Virus record (IMG/VR): IMGVR_UViG_3300009103_002144
Span: 45,193-109,192 of that record
Length of the DNA: 64,000 nucleotides
Reading direction: 5' to 3' (one strand)
Origin: a virus
A model generated the notes under the pieces. It saw only the letters and a program-made list of their open reading frames with translations. It did no database searches and was not told the DNA's origin. Positions 34,799-44,838 of the stretch are shown here, one piece after another. Within the stretch, counting starts at the first letter, position 1, and every line of letters starts with the position of its first letter. The position numbers were made by a program, and so were the translations under genes.

Positions 34799-37700
34799 TT
34801 ATGGAGTTGTTGATTCTTTCAGTACGTAGACTATCTGAAAAGTGATATAGTTTGTCGACGTTGTCGATGTACCGTTCTCATCATAAAAAGTACTGTTTCC
34901 AGCTGTAAAGGTCATCCATAGCCTGTCACCTGCCTCGAAAGAGCATGAGCTAGCTCCAAAATCAAACGTCGTCGGTTTTCCGGCTCTCGAAGTGCTGAAA
35001 TTCGTATTGTAGCTCATCGCAGCGGTATCAGAATCGACCGCGGTTAGGCCTGAAAGATCTGATATCGCTCCGTCATCAACTTTGTACCACTTGATGGTAC
35101 TATTGATCAATGCAAATCCCTTCCCAATATTATAATCTGGGAGCGCTTCTACGAATTCAATATATCCATCACATGGTGCAATCCAGGAATACCGCCACTG
35201 TGTGGGATGAGTTAGGCCGGAGCGGGTCGAATCGCCATCATCCGGCGAAGCCTTCACAACCATCTCGGTTGTATTATCGGCGTCAGACAGAAACATTCTC
35301 CATTGCATATAGTTTCTATGACCATCAATATCGATTGGCTTATCCGAACTCCCGGAAGATATCAAAGCGGTAGCAAGTACGCTGGTGGTAGCTGGCTCTA
35401 TAACTACTCCACCGTCTGACCCAATTCTCATCCGCTTTGTACCAGAAGTAGCACCATCAGCAGTTGTATAAAAATCGATTTGTCCAGGCTGACTTACACC
35501 GTCAGTCCAGGTTCCTGTTCCAACTTCTCCAATAATTGCCGCAGCTATACCATAATCCACAGTATCAAACCCATGTGGCACAGAACCGGTTGCAGCCAAA
35601 AACCTGATTTCTCCAAGGTTTTCTCCGTTAGCGAGAGTGCCATCACTAGCGTATTTTCTCATATTAAATTCTGGACCTGAGTTTTGAAGGGTCGCTCTAC
35701 TGGTTATGTTCAATTGAGGAATCACACCGTTCCCGGTAGCCATAATGCTAACAGGATTTGTTGAATTGCTGTTTATGTTCGACCCACTAAAGCTTAAGAC
35801 CTCCCCTCCACCTGCAGCGATTGGAGAATATAACTTATCGGCTCTAATACTCTTGAATGCTTTATCTGAAAATTGACCAGTTATTGTAGCGCGAGATCCA
35901 GCTGTTGCAGATGCCGCCCAGGACTGACCGGTCGCTATTTTAAAGCCAGCGTCAGAATAGGATGAGTAAGTTAAGACATCGCCGGCACCTGCACCTAGAT
36001 GAGTCACAAAAACGTCTTTATAGCTAATTGGATTTTTTATCCAGAGGGCTGATGTAAAATCAGTGTCATATTCCAGAGTGATGTCTGTACTAGGGTCAAA
36101 GTATGCACCGCCAGAATATTGAGCGTAATTAAGCGGCTCGACAATAATCTTAGTCCCATCCGTGTAATAGTAGGGACTGGAGTTTTTGCCAGTTATTTTT
36201 ACCGTAACAAGCATCTGCATCCCGAATTCATTGAGGTCGATTTCTCTCCCACTGAAGCTAACTAAGAAAGTCGCACATTGAGTATCCTGATGTGTAACCA
36301 CACCAATCGAATCTGCTATTTTTAACCAGTAACCGTTTCCTGACACACCGGTGATATTGACTTGTGTACTAAGCGGCTTCTCGAAGCCTTTTTGGGCGTT
36401 CGCAATTCCATTAATTTGTAGTGTACCCGCAAGAGTAGTATTACCCGAACCGTCAAATGTTACGCAAGTATTGCCCCCACTGTCGCCGATATCATTACCT
36501 CTAATGATCAGATCTCCATCAACATCAAGCTTAGCAGCTGGTGTTGGAGTCCCAATGGAAACGTTTCCACTGTCAAGAGTAAAGACAGTTGTTCCGCCGG
36601 AGTCTTGAACTGTTCCGGCATCGACTCGAAGGGGAGCAGCTACTCGACAAGAAAGGGGGGTCATGAACAGGGCCAGCGCACCGTTTTGGTAGATCCTTTG
36701 TCCTTCAATATCAATTCTGCCAGTAAATCGTACCGATGATGAGCTAATTCTCATCCTACGTACAGGACTAGTTTCTGCATTTCCCCTGGTATAGAAATCC
36801 ATCCATGTTTCAGATAAATTTGTATCATCATGATTAGCCGAAGCAACACCTTCGATGTAAGCCCCCACCTGCTTTGTTCTTTCTGCGTATGTGGAAAAAT
36901 TCGCATCCGAGCTCCACCAAGCGATTCTGCCGAGGTGATCACCGGCCATAATAGAACCTTTCGGTGAGGCGCTGCTTCCACCCATCGCGCTTGCATATGA
37001 GACAAGGTTAAGCGTTGGTTGTTGCTCTTGGCCTGCGTAATAGCCACTGCCGGCGATTGGCGATCCATTATATAGCGAGACGAGAGTTAAGGATCCAGAG
37101 GGTATATCTCCCTTATCAATCTCCCAATAGTATTGTTGAGTATTTTTGGGAAAGGCTCCAGCATAGGTGCCACTTACCAATATAGTTCCACCTTGATCAT
37201 CGATTCTTAACCTGGTCCGGACCTGGTCTCCTTGAGCTATTTCAGCAGCAGATGTGTTGGCATCCAAAGAGTAAAGACTAACAGTAAAGTTCGATTTATG
37301 TGTTGACGACCCATTGTTATTATACGCTTTGCTAAACCCAACCCGGCCGCTATATAGCTCTGTACTCTTATGAAATGAAGTATCGAAAGTTATTTGCGCC
37401 GCATTTTCCGCGCTTGTATTACTGTTATTTCGAAGAAATAATACCGATTTTGATACGTCAAAGGCGTCAACTGCTATCGAGGTGTTATTTTTATTTTCAA
37501 TGTGCAACGACGCAGTTGGAATATAACTCCCCCATTCGTTGCTAGAATTTTCAGCACTGGGAATAGTATTAGGCGCCCCAATTCCAATTTTCGTATTTTG
37601 CCCACCTGCCATAATGGTGAGTGCTCTATTTTTGAGGAGATGATTCGGCGCTGAAAGACCTCTTGCTCCATTTGCGATTGCCCAACTATTCATCCGTGCA

Positions 37701-38848
37701 TTAGTACCATATCTTTTCGGACTAACGCCCATATTCCAATTTCCGCCCGATCCGGCGGTTGGCGGGGACGTTCCAGCATTCGTATCATTGCTATGCTGGA
37801 ATGAAATCATTGGATAGTGGTTGCCATTGAATGAACCGTTATTTGGCCCAACTGCATTTATTTTTAACCATGAAGGAGCAGTTAGTTGAGACCCAGAGAT
37901 AATAACAGACCCATCGCCATCATCACCACCTGAATCTGGTTGACCGCCACCCCCTAATCGAACTGGTAAAGCGGCAGAACCAGCATCAGGTAAAACAAGC
38001 TTACCCTGGTTTTGGGCTTGGTCTCTACGTCGAAAAGAAAATCTTGACTTATTGGAGGCGCCATGATCGACATACAGTCCAGGGCTTGCAGTCTCACGAG
38101 CATCACCGTCCTGAGTGAACTCATAGCCGGATACGGCACCATCTTTTGAGTCCATAGCCATATAGGCATTACCTTCAGGACTAGAAACTCTAAATTGTTG
38201 ATATGGTACACCGCCAGCGGATGATTGATTGTTAGGCCAAGTATTTGTACCGTCAGTCCATTCCCCGGGATGCCCAACTTGTAGATACCCAACACTGGCA
38301 CTACCATAAACGACGAGATCTTTGTCAATACCAACCGAACCAGCAGCTGTATTCATTCTTGCTTGCCACCCAGGGCTAGCGGTCCCGGCTGCTGATGAAG
38401 CTGAAATGATCATCCTTGGAAATGCTATACCTTGATTTGTGGAATTATCTTCAGTATGAAAACTCAGTTCGGTTCGTCTATTTTCATTTGTAGCCCATGT
38501 ACCCTTTGCCGTCGCTCTTATTTCTGCACCGACACCTGGGTTGGTGTCTTCACCACGCCAGACTATTGTTCCAAGTCTATCGCCAGACTGGATATTACTA
38601 TTCAAATTCGAAAAAGTGGCAGATGCTTGTCCAGTAGCGTCTCCAATCCCTAGAGGGTTTGATCCAGTAATTGAAACCCCGCCTTGAATGTCAGCTGTTC
38701 CTGTTAAAATTAGCGCCCGCAGCTGGCTGTCAGTGCGTCCTACTGAGCTGGAGAGAATTCCGCTTGTCTTGATATCGCCTTTTGAATTAAGCGACCCGGT
38801 TACGTGAGTTTGGTTTGACCCAGTAAAATGAAGAGAAAAAATCGCCAT
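34799..38848 (-). CDS. Giant tail-fibre/appendage protein (1349 residues)
   Basis: A beta-rich, Ser/Gly/Asn/Thr-rich protein. Three copies of a module with G-x2-LG-x-I-x-(W/F), then GA-x-I-x2 and (D/S)F-x-T, ending in (R)RM-x-I, occur at about residues 88-148, 634-702 and 1075-1145. This module is common in long fibres and tailspikes of large phages. The N-terminal SLHFTGSNQTHVTGSLNSKG and repeated SGS/TGS motifs resemble its neighbour. Only three Cys residues fall in the C-terminal third. Its ATG overlaps the stop of the 1747-residue gene as TAATG. Probable role: host recognition or virion surface fibre; no enzymatic site visible. Confidence 0.78.
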   Translation of the reverse strand: MAIFSLHFTGSNQTHVTGSLNSKGDIKTSGILSSSVGRTDSQLRALILTGTADIQGGVSITGSNPLGIGDATGQASATFSNLNSNIQSGDRLGTIVWRGEDTNPGVGAEIRATAKGTWATNENRRTELSFHTEDNSTNQGIAFPRMIISASSAAGTASPGWQARMNTAAGSVGIDKDLVVYGSASVGYLQVGHPGEWTDGTNTWPNNQSSAGGVPYQQFRVSSPEGNAYMAMDSKDGAVSGYEFTQDGDARETASPGLYVDHGASNKSRFSFRRRDQAQNQGKLVLPDAGSAALPVRLGGGGQPDSGGDDGDGSVIISGSQLTAPSWLKINAVGPNNGSFNGNHYPMISFQHSNDTNAGTSPPTAGSGGNWNMGVSPKRYGTNARMNSWAIANGARGLSAPNHLLKNRALTIMAGGQNTKIGIGAPNTIPSAENSSNEWGSYIPTASLHIENKNNTSIAVDAFDVSKSVLFLRNNSNTSAENAAQITFDTSFHKSTELYSGRVGFSKAYNNNGSSTHKSNFTVSLYSLDANTSAAEIAQGDQVRTRLRIDDQGGTILVSGTYAGAFPKNTQQYYWEIDKGDIPSGSLTLVSLYNGSPIAGSGYYAGQEQQPTLNLVSYASAMGGSSASPKGSIMAGDHLGRIAWWSSDANFSTYAERTKQVGAYIEGVASANHDDTNLSETWMDFYTRGNAETSPVRRMRISSSSVRFTGRIDIEGQRIYQNGALALFMTPLSCRVAAPLRVDAGTVQDSGGTTVFTLDSGNVSIGTPTPAAKLDVDGDLIIRGNDIGDSGGNTCVTFDGSGNTTLAGTLQINGIANAQKGFEKPLSTQVNITGVSGNGYWLKIADSIGVVTHQDTQCATFLVSFSGREIDLNEFGMQMLVTVKITGKNSSPYYYTDGTKIIVEPLNYAQYSGGAYFDPSTDITLEYDTDFTSALWIKNPISYKDVFVTHLGAGAGDVLTYSSYSDAGFKIATGQSWAASATAGSRATITGQFSDKAFKSIRADKLYSPIAAGGGEVLSFSGSNINSNSTNPVSIMATGNGVIPQLNITSRATLQNSGPEFNMRKYASDGTLANGENLGEIRFLAATGSVPHGFDTVDYGIAAAIIGEVGTGTWTDGVSQPGQIDFYTTADGATSGTKRMRIGSDGGVVIEPATTSVLATALISSGSSDKPIDIDGHRNYMQWRMFLSDADNTTEMVVKASPDDGDSTRSGLTHPTQWRYSWIAPCDGYIEFVEALPDYNIGKGFALINSTIKWYKVDDGAISDLSGLTAVDSDTAAMSYNTNFSTSRAGKPTTFDFGASSCSFEAGDRLWMTFTAGNSTFYDENGTSTTSTNYITFQIVYVLKESTTP

Positions 38849-41800
38849 TATTCATCATCCTCCAAGGGTGTAAGCCCCATCTTGTATTTTTTTCCTGTTA
38901 TGTTGTTCACAACAACTAGCATGTCTCTTTCCTCGTATATTGTCCAGTCACCCCGATTGTTTTTCAGATGAAGGTCACCAGTATAGACATTCGCCCATCG
39001 AGCAGTAGAACTTCCGAGGTTATATTCGCTATCAAATCCAGGAAGAAGACTTCCGGATACTGCTAGATTTCCTTCGAACCCGCTTCCTGTTGAGGTATTA
39101 CCGCTCGAGCCCATTGAAAAACTTATACGCCCGCTTGCAGTGCGATTCGCAATATGTAATATTTTCGGACCAGGTTGAGAACCAGCTGTATTAGTATATT
39201 GAATGAATGTGCTAGCTTCATTTGGATCCCAAAAAAGCTTTCTACTATTTCCTGCATTGGTTTGAATGGAAATATTTTTGTTGCTATTGATTATCATTGA
39301 CATATCAGCAACAGCGCTACCACCAACGCCGAACCCAAGTTGCCCGGCACTTCCTGTTACAAAAACCCCGCCGTATGTAAAGAATCCGTTTGAGTCGGCG
39401 ATAGGAGCTATCTTTATTTGTCCGACCTTTGCAGACCCAACAACATCAAGAAGAATATCATCACCTGTTACAGCAGCATTATGAAGCCAAATTGCTCCGT
39501 TATCTACAGTCACTTCTCGACCAAGACCTGCACCCTCAACCCCGGCATCATTTGTATCGTAAGCTTTATTAAGGCTTCCACCGAAGCTAGTATTATCACT
39601 CGTAAGCGTTCCTGAAATGTGTACATCACCGCCAAATAGCGATATCGATCTTCTGTTTAATTGATTTGCGATGTCTGCCGGCGCTCGAGTTCGCATTCCA
39701 ATAGCACCACTAACGAAGAAGAAGACATCAGAGTTTCCTGCGCCTGAATCATTACTGCTAACCAGGTTGGTCGGCCGTGGATTATTGTCTGAATATCCGT
39801 CAAATCCACTATCGAATGAGAATGATCCGGTGGTCATTCCATAATTTGGTACATTCAACGCAGTCCTTGTTACACTAAAGAGGTCATCACTGACTGCTAA
39901 GCTTGCTAGCTGTGTTAGTGACTTAGCGGTTCCCAATGAATTGTCTCGGAACATTAAGTTGGTACCAGATTTCTGGATGTAATGATTTGCATCGTAGAAT
40001 CGAAGATAAGCAGAGGTGGATGTTAATGTAAGATTCGACAACTCAATGCTTCCCGCACCTAAAGCGCCAGAAACGTAAACATCGCCACCAAACAATGCAG
40101 TTGCTCTTGTAGCGGCCGCCGTATCGCCAGCTTGATACTTGCTACCGGTAGACCCACTAAAGAATAGTAGAACATCATCGCCGTTTGCAGGATCAATATT
40201 CGGATTAGAATCGCTAAATGTATTATGAAGCATTACTCGTCCGGTATTATCATGTCCTATAACGGTGATCGCTGGTGAAGTTGTCGGAGCATTACTGTAT
40301 ATCTTTGTGTCAACAGCGACCTGGCCACCATTTATATTCAGTGTCTTTATTGATGACTGACCATCTGCATTCAATATTTCGGTTCCAGAAGAGATTAATT
40401 TTATTCTTCTATCTTGGAATCTAATAGCTGTTTGAGGCGCACCACCTACGCTATTCTCTTGTCCGTCATGATAAATGTATTCTCCAAGCGCCATGCTTCC
40501 TGATATGACAACATCGCCGGTAAATAAGGACGTTCCACGATTGTGCTTAAGTGGTAGATTACCTGCTGAACCAGAAAAGATCAAGGTGACATCTTCATTC
40601 TTATCCGTGAACATTCCGTTATCGAGTTCACCAGCGCTATAGCCTAATGATGCATATCCGGTATCCGGAGCAATATTGGGGGCAGATGAAGTAAAGATAA
40701 GGACGGCGCCGGTACCTGCGCCTTGTGCTGTGTTTGCCTCGGCAGCAAAAATCTCAACAGATTGTCCCATCCCAGTTGTTTTAACTGTTATTTCTTTCGA
40801 CGTGCCGTAAGAAAGATTTCCGTTGGATGTTTGTCCACTACCATTGATGTACTTGTTGTCGCTCGCAAAATAGATGTTTTGTCCATCTGTAAATTTGAGG
40901 CCCTGCATAGAGCCCATTAAATCAAGCTCAAGTTTGTTTCCAGTTAATGTCCATCGTACAGGGTTTGCAACGGCTTCATTAAAGTAAAGGTGCTGAGCGC
41001 TAGATAGATCCATTGAATAAAATGATGCAGACATCTGAAGCGTCTGACCATTAGCTTTCATCAAGAGCCCATTCGGATTCGTTCCATCGCCTTGCCTAAC
41101 TAGAAGATTATCTGAACCCAATTCTATTGTTGGAGCATTAGACAACCTGAGACCTGTCGCGAGATTGAGGTCTAGCCTATTATTCGATGTGCCTTGCGCG
41201 GATTGAAAGAATACATTATCGTTAACATCAAGATAGATTTTCTGTGCTGTGCCAGATACACCCGTAGAATTAAAGGAATAACTAGACCCACTGAATACCA
41301 TCGGCCCGAGCGCTCCACCACCGCTAAGAGTGCCTGCATGTAGTGTAAGTTGTCCAGCACTTCCCGTATTACCCACTTTAACGTTATACGTCGAAGCACC
41401 TGGAACTTGGGATGCTGTGACTGTCATTCCGGCAGCTGTTCTAAACCCAGCAGCTCTGAGATCAATTGGAACAGTTCCACCAAGATTTTCATCCACGCCT
41501 GGATGGGCGTGCATCGCCATCCGGCCTACTAAGAATGTATCAATTCCATGTCCGGAACCATAAGTCTGTGTATCTCTCCCGAATACAAGCGCAGGAACAA
41601 ACGTACCAACGCCATGTCCATAATCAGACTTCATCCATTCAACTCTAGACCCGGATGATATCGCTATTCCTCCACCTGAATTTCTTTGTACACTTCCAGA
41701 GTTTATTTCCAGTACAGGATCTGAAAGAGATGCAGTAATAACATGACCCTTAATAAAGTCCCCATGAACCGTGAGGTTACCCCATACATCTGCATTACCG

Positions 41801-44091
41801 GGGTTGCCAGATGTTCCAACATGAAGATCTTTCCCGGTTGTAACTAGAGATGCATTTCCGCCAAGAAAGACGGGGATATTTGTCGAATCTGTCGCTAATT
41901 GAACACCATGCACAGTTGAATCAGCATTGATATATACCCCAGCGTTCCCCGCTCCTTTCGCACCGATTTTAACCTCAGACCCGCTGAATATCAATTGCGA
42001 CGTCGCATGGATCGATGCACCGGCGTCGGAGGTTGCAATAAGACCTGTGAGGCCAGCATTTATATCAATCACAGTCGCGTTTAATTCGACTTCCGTTGTC
42101 GCTGCGCCAACCTGAATCTTGGATGTGTTTGCACTCGTGCCTATGGAGATATTGTTACCTGTTGGTCCGGCATCGATAAGAACGCTATTACTACCGGTCA
42201 TAATCAGTAAGCCATCAGCATTAAGCGTTAAGGAGGCTTTGCTACTTCCTGTTCCCACCGTTTTTATGGTGTGAGCGCCTTGGTTTCCAGAGCCGCTCAT
42301 CTGTAGATAATTATTTTGGTAACCACTTGCCCCTGAACCACTCGATGCTAGCGTTACTGTATATCCACCTTTCCCAGCAGTGTCTTCGGGATCGACAGAA
42401 TGATGTTCAATTACAAAGATCTTCTCTGTCGATTCAGTCTTTCCAGTGTTGAAGCGGTTCCACCCCCGGTTCCATACAGATACGTCACCACCGCGAGAGG
42501 TGATATTGATAACTCCATCTGTGTCATTTGCATCGTACCCGGCGGTGATATTGATGTCATCGGTTGCTCTCAGCTGAATGTTGTCTTCTGACGTCAGATA
42601 CATGTCTCCGAGACCGGCACCTATCTTTATTCCACTACTAGGCTTGGACGCTGTTATAATCAGCGTATGGGAACCAGGATAATCGTATTTATTTTTGGGA
42701 CCAGCACCGGATGCGGCTTCTTGGTAGAAGATAGCTGTATCACCGCCGCCTTTTGTTCCACCACCATAAAAACTAATCCCAAGCTCCTGGCCAAATTCAC
42801 CTTGGGTTGGTGAGCTTTCCTTTCCTGGAATGTAAATTCCACTTGAAGCCGTCACTTCCCCATATTCGAATTCAAAATGTACGGGATAGGTGTTTGTTCC
42901 CTGAAATCTTAGTCTGGCATTATCATCGGCCCCTGGGGTACGGGGTTGATGTCGAATTCGTAACCGAACATCGCGTGAATCAAAATAAAAGTCCCTGAAC
43001 GGATCAAGTGCTATATCACCAGAACCAGATATCGTAAAAACGCTCTTGTCTGGATTGTCCTTGGAGAATCCGCCCGCTCTTCCAGCATGTAGCCCATCAC
43101 CCGCAACCAGGAACCGGAAACCACCCTTTTTTAATCCAGCATCAATAGAGCTTGAGTTAATAAAATCAGAATACCAGTGTGACGGTACAGGTTTCCCCCC
43201 GATATTTGTATCGGCAGATCCTGAAATGCTCCACCGATCTTGTTGAACATAAGTTGGGACCATGGGGGGCCCAACTGCTGCGGGCTTGTAGGAAGCAGTA
43301 GTTGCATGCCCGAAGCTAGGGCCTTCCTGAAAGGCGGGCCCGCCTGCGGTGCCGCCGGGAGTATTTGTGGGGTGGTGCCAGCTGGCAGAGTTGTTAAGGA
43401 TTATATCTTCACTTGGATCATAAAATCCCGATCCATCACCGGAGAGATTTCCAGAAATATGAACATCGCCTTCGAATAATGCGATACCACCGGTCTGCAT
43501 TCCTCTTCCACCGACTGAACCCGAGAATACTACGAAAGCATCTTTATTTTTTGTTAAGTTATTTACCTTGCCTGCCCAGTCTGTCATCCTAAATGAAACT
43601 CTAGGTGGGATGATCGAGTTTCCCTTCTGGATTACTAATGCATCCTGGGTCTCACCACCATACAGCGTTGGAGAAGAGAATAAGTTTCCAGATAGAAACG
43701 TATTATCAAACACCTGGAAATCACCATCGACAGTCTTATCAACGTTAATAACTTGTCGTTTACCGAAAAGCGTTCCACTGATTATGACATCTCCCATAAA
43801 GAGTACAGCGCTTCCTCCCGGACTAACAACTGGTTTGTCAATGTGTTCACCGGTGTTTGCAGTACCAGAGAATACCAACCATGGCTCATTCCCAAACTCT
43901 TCGAACATGCCGGCGTCTACCATGGTACCACCATGGTCCTGTGCATTACTAGCAGACATAATAACCATTCCTAAGTGTGGATGGTATTTCAAGTTGCTTT
44001 CTTGCTCACTCCCGCCAACGGTCGGCCAAGCTGTACCTGAAGCAATTATTGTGTGAAATCGTATTTGATCTGCTCTAAAATCCTTAGCCAT
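38848..44091 (-). CDS. Giant fibre/virion-surface protein with internal repeats (1747 residues)
   Basis: A very long, Gly/Ser/Asn-rich beta protein. Five copies of a unit FSG(S/T)-x-G ... LF-x-GDV-x-(I/V)SG-x-(L/M) lie at about residues 71-112, 185-218, 1160-1203, 1300-1348 and 1450-1499. The middle 450-1100 has many SGS/TGS turns as in beta-helix fibres. The C-terminal 60 residues (EYNLGSSTARWANVYTGDLH, then NRGDWTIYEE and ITGKKYKM) match the conserved C-terminal end of T4-like fibre proteins in large and marine phages. First of a four-gene fibre operon (44804 to 34799). It probably forms long trimeric fibres. Confidence 0.8.
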   Translation of the reverse strand: MAKDFRADQIRFHTIIASGTAWPTVGGSEQESNLKYHPHLGMVIMSASNAQDHGGTMVDAGMFEEFGNEPWLVFSGTANTGEHIDKPVVSPGGSAVLFMGDVIISGTLFGKRQVINVDKTVDGDFQVFDNTFLSGNLFSSPTLYGGETQDALVIQKGNSIIPPRVSFRMTDWAGKVNNLTKNKDAFVVFSGSVGGRGMQTGGIALFEGDVHISGNLSGDGSGFYDPSEDIILNNSASWHHPTNTPGGTAGGPAFQEGPSFGHATTASYKPAAVGPPMVPTYVQQDRWSISGSADTNIGGKPVPSHWYSDFINSSSIDAGLKKGGFRFLVAGDGLHAGRAGGFSKDNPDKSVFTISGSGDIALDPFRDFYFDSRDVRLRIRHQPRTPGADDNARLRFQGTNTYPVHFEFEYGEVTASSGIYIPGKESSPTQGEFGQELGISFYGGGTKGGGDTAIFYQEAASGAGPKNKYDYPGSHTLIITASKPSSGIKIGAGLGDMYLTSEDNIQLRATDDINITAGYDANDTDGVINITSRGGDVSVWNRGWNRFNTGKTESTEKIFVIEHHSVDPEDTAGKGGYTVTLASSGSGASGYQNNYLQMSGSGNQGAHTIKTVGTGSSKASLTLNADGLLIMTGSNSVLIDAGPTGNNISIGTSANTSKIQVGAATTEVELNATVIDINAGLTGLIATSDAGASIHATSQLIFSGSEVKIGAKGAGNAGVYINADSTVHGVQLATDSTNIPVFLGGNASLVTTGKDLHVGTSGNPGNADVWGNLTVHGDFIKGHVITASLSDPVLEINSGSVQRNSGGGIAISSGSRVEWMKSDYGHGVGTFVPALVFGRDTQTYGSGHGIDTFLVGRMAMHAHPGVDENLGGTVPIDLRAAGFRTAAGMTVTASQVPGASTYNVKVGNTGSAGQLTLHAGTLSGGGALGPMVFSGSSYSFNSTGVSGTAQKIYLDVNDNVFFQSAQGTSNNRLDLNLATGLRLSNAPTIELGSDNLLVRQGDGTNPNGLLMKANGQTLQMSASFYSMDLSSAQHLYFNEAVANPVRWTLTGNKLELDLMGSMQGLKFTDGQNIYFASDNKYINGSGQTSNGNLSYGTSKEITVKTTGMGQSVEIFAAEANTAQGAGTGAVLIFTSSAPNIAPDTGYASLGYSAGELDNGMFTDKNEDVTLIFSGSAGNLPLKHNRGTSLFTGDVVISGSMALGEYIYHDGQENSVGGAPQTAIRFQDRRIKLISSGTEILNADGQSSIKTLNINGGQVAVDTKIYSNAPTTSPAITVIGHDNTGRVMLHNTFSDSNPNIDPANGDDVLLFFSGSTGSKYQAGDTAAATRATALFGGDVYVSGALGAGSIELSNLTLTSTSAYLRFYDANHYIQKSGTNLMFRDNSLGTAKSLTQLASLAVSDDLFSVTRTALNVPNYGMTTGSFSFDSGFDGYSDNNPRPTNLVSSNDSGAGNSDVFFFVSGAIGMRTRAPADIANQLNRRSISLFGGDVHISGTLTSDNTSFGGSLNKAYDTNDAGVEGAGLGREVTVDNGAIWLHNAAVTGDDILLDVVGSAKVGQIKIAPIADSNGFFTYGGVFVTGSAGQLGFGVGGSAVADMSMIINSNKNISIQTNAGNSRKLFWDPNEASTFIQYTNTAGSQPGPKILHIANRTASGRISFSMGSSGNTSTGSGFEGNLAVSGSLLPGFDSEYNLGSSTARWANVYTGDLHLKNNRGDWTIYEERDMLVVVNNITGKKYKMGLTPLEDDE
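39595..43881 (-). repeat. Five degenerate coding repeats (FSGS ... LFxGDVxISG units)
   Basis: Within the 1747-residue fibre gene, repeats lie at about 43881-43756, 43539-43438, 40614-40483, 40194-40048 and 39744-39595. Each pairs an FSG(S/T)xG motif with LF-x-GDV-x-(I/V)SG about 20-30 residues later. Copies 2 and 3 are separated by about 940 residues of different beta sequence. DNA identity between copies is low by eye, so they are old duplications under protein-level selection. Confidence 0.75.
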
Positions 44092-44100
44092 TTTTTCCTC

Positions 44101-44442
44101 TTATGCCCACGTAGAAAGAGCTTGATAGTTTATCGTAAGTGAACCGCTTATGAACGCTGATGAAGAAGCCATCCACTTCCACTGCTCTAAGGTGGGATCC
44201 CACACTATCGAGGTGGTAAAAGTATTTACGTTTGCAACTTCTCCTGTGGGGGTAAGTATTACGGTTGGTTTCGCGCGTTCTGGATGTTGTGAATTATCTA
44301 AATATTGAGTGGCGGAGTCTGATGCTTGAGATATGGTGATCTGTCCCCATGAAATCCCAGCCTCAGAATTCCTAAAGTAGGTATATGTCGATGGGGGTGA
44401 TGAGCCACTTAGTATTTTATCTCTATAAGGCCAAGATGCCAT
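44101..44442 (-). CDS. Small fibre-operon protein, unknown
   Basis: A 113-residue protein beginning MASWPYRDKILSG at ATG 44442, which overlaps the previous stop as TAATG; the frame is open 45 bases further upstream but that overlaps the preceding gene. Beta-rich and Ser/Thr-rich, ending SSSAFISGSLTINYQALSTW with the SGS turn common in this virion module. Ends 10 bp before the giant fibre gene. It could be a fibre cap, connector or chaperone. No family recognised. Confidence 0.65.
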   Translation of the reverse strand: MASWPYRDKILSGSSPPSTYTYFRNSEAGISWGQITISQASDSATQYLDNSQHPERAKPTVILTPTGEVANVNTFTTSIVWDPTLEQWKWMASSSAFISGSLTINYQALSTWA

Positions 44443-44804
44443 TACGTCCCCGCCTTCACTGATTGAATCAAAACAGTGCCTGTCCATTTTGTACTAGCTG
44501 CAATCGTAACAGAGGCCTTTTTACTACCTGGGGCAGCAATGCCACCAATCTCAATTTTAGTTAGATAAATGTTGAGGTCACTATCGTTAGAGTCTCCAAG
44601 TGGTGTTGCAGTTATGACAGGTGTCGAGTCATAATTCTCTTTTAGTGTAAACGTGACAGATTCTTCGTCTACAAACTTAACTTCCCACGTCTCGATGATT
44701 AGCGGTCCGTCTCCCATATAGGAATTTACGGGTAACTTGCGAAACCGAGGGTATACTTTTCGATATCGATTTTTATCAATCTTCTTTAGCTTTGTACTTC
44801 CCAT
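44442..44804 (-). CDS. Small beta-sandwich virion protein, unknown
   Basis: A 120-residue protein. A basic N-terminus (STKLKKIDKNRYRKVYPRFR) leads to a beta-sandwich-like region (TWEVKFVDEESVTFTLKENY, then VITATPLGD and VTIAASTKWTGTVLIQS). Position at the head of the fibre operon and this pattern, which recalls small H-type lectin-like folds, suggest a virion or fibre accessory. Upstream GAGG occurs in AGAAGAGG about 6 bases before the ATG; a 6-bp inverted repeat CTCTTC/GAAGAG (44812-44817, 44833-44838) covers this site. Confidence 0.62.
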   Translation of the reverse strand: MGSTKLKKIDKNRYRKVYPRFRKLPVNSYMGDGPLIIETWEVKFVDEESVTFTLKENYDSTPVITATPLGDSNDSDLNIYLTKIEIGGIAAPGSKKASVTIAASTKWTGTVLIQSVKAGT

Positions 44805-44838
44805 CAGACACCTCTTCTCTAAATATGCACGGGAAGAG

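Noticed and set aside
43568-44056. Plus-strand frame of 162 codons inside the giant fibre gene
   Set aside because: It mirrors the Ser/Gly-rich coding bias of the fibre gene; no start signal and no domain.
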